64,000 nt of DNA from Cohnella cholangitidis (GTDB lineage Bacteria > Bacillota > Bacilli > Paenibacillales > Paenibacillaceae): positions 992,001 through 1,056,000 of the forward strand of contig NZ_CP041969.1 of NCBI RefSeq assembly GCF_014107495.1, written 5' to 3'. The position numbers were made by a program, and so were the translations under genes. The notes under the pieces are model-generated. The model searched no databases, was not told where the DNA came from, and was given only the letters and a program-made list of their open reading frames with translations. Positions 60,428 through 64,000 of this stretch are shown piece after piece. Each line of letters begins with the position of its first letter. Position 1 is the first letter of the stretch.

Positions 60428-60441
60428 TCGAAACGTTTCGC
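60428..60441. promoter_or_regulatory. LacI-type operator, regulator side
   Basis: TCGAAACGTTTCGC, sharing CGAAACGTTTCG with the operator at 60297-60310. The two centres are 131 bp apart, a distance that would also allow looping. Confidence 0.8.
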
Positions 60442-60480
60442 GCGTTTTATTCAGTTATGTTCCTAGAAGGAGCGACAAGC

Positions 60481-61460
60481 GTGGTCAGCATTAAAGATAT
60501 AGCCCGCAAAGCAGGCGTTTCCATTTCTACGGTATCCTACGCTCTTAACGGCAGTCCCAAGGTAACCGAAGAAACCGCTGCGAGAATTTTGAAGATCGCC
60601 GAAGAGATCCATTACGTCCCTCATGCCGCCGCAAGATCGCTGAAGAAGCGGCAATCCAACATTATCGGAATGTTTCTTACCGATTTCAGCGGCAATTTCT
60701 ACGGGGACTTGCTCCAGGGGGTTAAAGAAGGACTGAACCGTAAAGGCTACGATCTTATCGTATGCAGCGGCATGCAATCCCGCCGGTTGATTCCCGAACG
60801 AATGATAGACGGCGCGATCGTGCTAGACGAGACGTTCTCCGACGAAGAACTGCTTAAATACGCGAATCAAGGCCATAAGCTCGTCGTTCTGGATCGCGAA
60901 TTTAATCATCCGAACATCAATCAAGTGCTGCTCGACAACAAAGCCGGCGCTACGCTTGCCATGGATTATCTTCTGGAGCAAGGCCACGATAAAATTTACG
61001 TCGTTACGGGACCGAAGGGCTCGTACGATGCCAAGCAACGGCTTCATGCGGTCAAGCAAGCCGTCGAACGCAATCCCCATCTGGAATTCATCGAGATTGA
61101 CGGCGATTTCGGCAAAGCCTCGGGAGAAGCAGCCGGGGAGCGGATCGCGAACGAATACAGACGCCCGGCCGCCGTATTCTGCCTTAACGACGAAATGGCC
61201 GTCGGACTGTGCCATTTTATCCGCAACCGTACTTCGCTTGTCATCGGCGAACAGATTCATCCGATCGGATTCGATAACATCGAGGTTTCCCAGTACATCC
61301 AGCCAAGCTCGCGACCATCGACTATTCCATGAGCAAATGGGGTTCCTTCGCCTCCGAGCAGCTGCTGAAAATGATCTCCGGGGATGGAGTGGAGCATGAG
61401 CGGATATACGTCACTTTAGTTAAGGGCGAGTCGGTGCAATCGGTTCGCGGGACTGTTTGA
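60481..61460 (+). pseudogene. LacI-family regulator of the GH3 gene, interrupted by one frameshift
   Basis: GTG start with AAGGAG 8 bases upstream; helix-turn-helix VSIKDIARKAGVSISTVSYALNG, then the sugar-binding domain (NIIGMFLTDFSGNFYGDLLQG, HPIGFDNIEVSQYIQP). After QP the frame runs to a stop at 61332, while the expected KLATIDYSMSKWGSFASEQL continues in another frame to 61460. One base missing at about 61304 explains this; restoring it gives 326 residues, the normal length. Probably sequence error; otherwise the truncated repressor lacks its last 40 residues. Confidence 0.9.
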
Positions 61461-61480
61461 CAGCGATCGAACGCGGACCA

Positions 61481-61514
61481 AAGAAGCTCATCCTTCGAAT
61501 TGGATGAGCTTCTT
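61481..61514 (+). terminator. terminator of the LacI-type gene
   Basis: AAGAAGCTCATCC and GGATGAGCTTCTT form a perfect 13-bp stem 20 bp after the full-length stop at 61460, supporting that stop rather than 61332 as the real gene end. Confidence 0.82.
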
Positions 61515-61541
61515 AATGTTTTGCAGCAAGCCGGTTGCTAT

Positions 61542-61591
61542 TTGAGATCACGAACGTGATCTCAAGCGTTTTAGTACCGCTTCACGGTACT
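61542..61591. repeat. two adjacent small hairpins of unknown role
   Basis: TTGAGATCACG-AA-CGTGATCTCAA (61542-61565, 11-bp perfect arms) and AGTACCG-CTTCA-CGGTACT (61573-61591, 7-bp arms), in a gene-free stretch between two terminators (61515-61621). No reading frame of note is present. Confidence 0.6.
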
Positions 61592-61621
61592 ATCGAGCTC
61601 ATGAGCACGATTCCATGCGAC

Positions 61622-61653
61622 AAAAAAAGGCTCAAGCTAGATGCTTGAGCCTT
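61622..61653 (-). terminator. terminator of the ABC exporter operon
   Basis: AAGGCTCAAGC and GCTTGAGCCTT arms with a run of seven T on the minus strand, 16 bp after the permease stop codon. Confidence 0.9.
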
Positions 61654-61669
61654 GCCATGAAATTGCCCG

Positions 61670-62347
61670 CTATAAATCGGCATGTTCGACTTTGCGGATC
61701 GATAAATAGGCTACGAGGAAGCCGATGATTCCTAACGTAATCGGAACCGCGATAATCTCGCCCAAGGAAGCTCCGTTATTGCTCGAGTTGATAACCGCTA
61801 CGATAAGAATCGAAGAAACGATCGTCGTCGGTACGGATTTTTTCAACATCCCGAAAAACAACGGAACTAAAGCCATGCCCGCGGCGGCTACCGCGTTGAC
61901 TCCGAGTTGCAGCGCCTGCTTCTTCACGATGTCGGCCGTCAACGGCGAGGGGAAAAAGTGCAGCTTCTCGTTGAAGAGATAGAATCCCGCGGATACGAGC
62001 ACGGTGCCGATGATAACCAAAACAAACGTAATTACTCCGACAATAAGCAGTTTGGCAAGGAGCAGCTTTTTCCGGCTGATCGGGTACGTGAACAGGAGCG
62101 CCATCGTCTGATTGCGATATTCCTCCACGATAAGCTTGGATAGAAGGACCGAGGCATAGATGATGAAGGCGACTCGGACGATCATCCCGATGACCGACAT
62201 CGCCTCCGCGTAATCTTTGAATCCTTCGGTTTTGTCCGAACCGATGAGCAGAGCGAATCCGAGAATACCGAGCAGAATCAGAGCCGCCGTCCTGAGAATG
62301 CCGGCGATCTTCACTTTCCTAAGCTCCAGTTTGACGAGATGCAGCAT
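61670..62347 (-). CDS. ABC-2 type permease of a peptide-antibiotic-type exporter
   Basis: 225 residues with about six hydrophobic segments; LVKLELRKVKIAGILRTAAL is the usual N-terminal helix and VEEYRNQTMALLFTYPISRKKLLLAKL the coupling region of the BcrB/lantibiotic-immunity-like permeases. It overlaps the ATPase gene by 29 bp. Role in bacitracin-like or lantibiotic resistance is inferred from the family and from the adjacent histidine kinase. Confidence 0.85.
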   Translation of the reverse strand: MLHLVKLELRKVKIAGILRTAALILLGILGFALLIGSDKTEGFKDYAEAMSVIGMIVRVAFIIYASVLLSKLIVEEYRNQTMALLFTYPISRKKLLLAKLLIVGVITFVLVIIGTVLVSAGFYLFNEKLHFFPSPLTADIVKKQALQLGVNAVAAAGMALVPLFFGMLKKSVPTTIVSSILIVAVINSSNNGASLGEIIAVPITLGIIGFLVAYLSIRKVEHADL

Positions 62348-63266
62348 GTCGTTCTCCTCCTTGGATCAGTTGCATGAAATAATCTTCCAGCGAATGATTT
62401 TTCCGGTTGATCGAATCGACGGACACCCCGTTCAAGATCAAAGTGCGCGTCAACTCGCTCTGCGGCACCTTCAGGTCGTAGATTCTAATAACGCCGTTAC
62501 CCTCCACGATCCGAAAGTTCGAAATTTTCAATACGCTCTCCAAGACGAAAGCCGCTTTCGTACCGTCCGAAACATGCAATTCGATATATTCCGCATGGCT
62601 GCCGCGAATTTCATCCATCGTAACCTCTTCCACCAGCCTGCCGGCGCGAATGATGCCTATCGTATCCGCGATTTGCTCCATTTCCCCGAGAATGTGGCTG
62701 GAGATCAACAACGTAATGCCATATTGCTTGCTCAGCATGAGGAATAAATCTCTCAGTTCCCGGATCCCTACCGGATCGAGACCGTTGATCGGCTCATCGA
62801 GAATGAGCAGCTCGGGTTTCGTCGTGATCGCCCGCGCGATCGCCAGCCTTTGCTTCATCCCGAGCGAAAACTCCTTGACCGGTTTGCGTTCGACGTTGCG
62901 CAAGTTCACGAGATTCAGAGCATCGCCGATCGCGCTCTTGTTGTAATAGCCCATGTACTCGCAATGAAGCTCCAGATTTTCCTGGGCGGTCATTTTATCG
63001 TAAAACACCGGATTTTCGATAATGTTGCCCATTCTCTTCAACACTTCGTACGAGGAAGGAGTTAATTTCTCCCCTAAAATCTCGATTTCCCCGCCGGTCG
63101 GTTTAACGAGATTCGTCATCATCTTCATGACCGTCGTTTTGCCCGCGCCGTTGGGACCTAGAAATCCGTAAATCTCGCCCTTCTTAATGTTCATGCTGAC
63201 GTCGGACACGACCTCTTTGCCGCGATAAGATTTGGTTAAGCGATGCGTTCTTAGAATGTAGCTCAC
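62319..63266 (-). CDS. ABC exporter ATP-binding protein, BcrA-like
   Basis: 315 residues. Walker A GPNGAGKTT (37-45), signature FSLGMKQRLAIARA, Walker B LLILDEPINGLDP, switch His in LLISSHILGEMEQIAD. The C-terminal region of about 100 residues (EYIELHVSDGTKAAFVLESV) is the extension common in BcrA-type proteins. GTG at 63266 with AGGGAGGG upstream is taken; an ATG at 63299 in frame is possible but overlaps the ribosome site region. Energises export by the neighbouring permease. Confidence 0.9.
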   Translation of the reverse strand: MSYILRTHRLTKSYRGKEVVSDVSMNIKKGEIYGFLGPNGAGKTTVMKMMTNLVKPTGGEIEILGEKLTPSSYEVLKRMGNIIENPVFYDKMTAQENLELHCEYMGYYNKSAIGDALNLVNLRNVERKPVKEFSLGMKQRLAIARAITTKPELLILDEPINGLDPVGIRELRDLFLMLSKQYGITLLISSHILGEMEQIADTIGIIRAGRLVEEVTMDEIRGSHAEYIELHVSDGTKAAFVLESVLKISNFRIVEGNGVIRIYDLKVPQSELTRTLILNGVSVDSINRKNHSLEDYFMQLIQGGERHAASRQTGA

Positions 63267-63354
63267 CGGCTGGTTCCCTCCCTGCTTTCTTTTCTTCATT
63301 ACCTATCCTATCAGGGGGATCGAACTTTTCTATTACTCGAAACTTACGAAAATC

Positions 63355-64000
63355 TTACGAATTCGACGCCGCCGCGTTATACTCGAATTTCGGCTTGGCG
63401 AATCGCAACGTAAATACCGTCCGCTCGTAAGCTTTGCTCCGCAATTCGATTTTACCGTCCATCTGTTCGGTTAAGCGCTTGGCTATCGTCAGCCCTAAAC
63501 CGCTTCCTACCGTGGAAGAGCTCCGGGAATCCTCCAACGTATACAACCGTTCGAACACTTTGTCCATATCCGTTTCCGGAATTCCTCTGCCTTTGTCCCA
63601 CACGTCGACATACGCCGCATCCTGGTCTTGGCGGAGCGATAACCCGATCACGTTGCCTTCATAACCGTATCGAACCGCATTGGATAACAAATTATCCAAT
63701 ATCCGTCCGATCGCCTCATCGTCCGCATAAATATAGATAGGCGCTTCCGGAATGTCGATGGACACCTCGAGCCCTCTACCCGTCAATAGATCGTAATAGC
63801 CGAGCATGCTGTTCCGGCAAACTTCGTTCAAATGGATCCTTCTTCGTTCCAGTTGCCAGTCCCCGGACTCCAGCTTGGCCAAGTCGAAAAATTTATTCAT
63901 CAGCGCCAGCACTTCCTCGGCTTTGGACTGCACCTTGGACAGCATGACGTCTCGTTCATCGGAGCTTAAAGCCCGGTTAAGCTTGATCGTCTCGATATAG
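63355..64000 (-). CDS. sensor histidine kinase (5' end outside window)
   Basis: C-terminal 214 residues. YIETIKLNRALSSDERDVML and VQSKAEEVLALMNKFFDLAKLESG are the second dimerisation helix; the phosphoacceptor His lies beyond the window. ATPase motifs: N box ILDNLLSNAVRYG, DKGRGIP, F box VFERLYTLEDSRS, and GSGLGLTIAKRLTEQMDG. It lies 88 bp upstream of the exporter ATPase gene on the same strand, as in antibiotic-sensing kinase and exporter operons, so it probably controls the exporter through a regulator encoded outside. Confidence 0.9.
   Translation of the reverse strand, partial: YIETIKLNRALSSDERDVMLSKVQSKAEEVLALMNKFFDLAKLESGDWQLERRRIHLNEVCRNSMLGYYDLLTGRGLEVSIDIPEAPIYIYADDEAIGRILDNLLSNAVRYGYEGNVIGLSLRQDQDAAYVDVWDKGRGIPETDMDKVFERLYTLEDSRSSSTVGSGLGLTIAKRLTEQMDGKIELRSKAYERTVFTLRFAKPKFEYNAAASNS

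Overview
The window reads as a soil or plant-associated, spore-forming Firmicute of the family Paenibacillaceae (Paenibacillus or Cohnella-like). This rests on strong AGGAGG-type ribosome binding sites, frequent GTG and TTG starts, moderately high GC, several YesM/YesN-type two-component systems each paired with a carbohydrate ABC transporter, and a cobalamin operon with the gene order I recall from Bacillus megaterium (cbiW, cbiH60, cbiX, cbiJ, cbiC, cbiD, cbiET, cbiL, cbiF, cbiG, cbiA). No database search was possible; family calls come from motifs and recognition.

Layout. 1-3.7 kb: maltose/maltodextrin-type permease (cut by the window edge) and binding protein, divergent from a LacI repressor with a perfect palindromic operator between them. 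3.7-4.1 kb: tandem 51-bp palindromic repeats. 4.2-16.1 kb: one co-oriented sugar module (histidine kinase, response regulator, two permeases, binding protein, GH31 alpha-glucosidase, membrane-anchored DUF6259-type hydrolase). 16.3-18.2 kb: chemoreceptor. 18.3-18.5 kb: second array of the same 51-bp repeat family, then a decayed GH74 xyloglucanase tail. 19-26 kb: housekeeping and accessory genes (ArsR/SRPBCC pair, aldose epimerase, M48 protease with overlapping hydrolase, L,D-transpeptidase, glycerate kinase, aldo/keto reductase). 26-38 kb: anaerobic cobalamin operon read leftward behind a B12 riboswitch and terminator, ending in a nitroreductase; cbiW and an MFS transporter lie upstream of the riboswitch. 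39.8-42.1 kb: orphan sugar-binding lipoprotein and a RarD-like transporter. 42.2-50.5 kb: second sugar module ending in an FAD oxidoreductase. 50.7-58 kb: third sugar module with LplB/LplC-type permeases divergent from kinase, regulator and binding protein. 58-61.5 kb: GH3 beta-glucosidase divergent from its LacI regulator. 61.7-64 kb: peptide-antibiotic-type ABC exporter behind a histidine kinase cut by the window edge.

Most notable signals. (1) A 51-bp palindromic repeat family forms arrays at two loci, each placed exactly 18 nt after a terminator hairpin with the same stem core and each between convergent genes; a third, unrelated array also has a 51/52-bp period. (2) Four otherwise intact loci (cbiET, cbiD, a sugar-binding protein, the GH3-linked LacI) are broken by five single-base losses at short base runs, which looks like sequence error rather than decay. 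(3) Conserved intergenic sites (TAGAACGATTTG, three copies; paired YCCTA-type direct repeats 20 bp apart) are candidate binding sites for two of the AraC-type response regulators.
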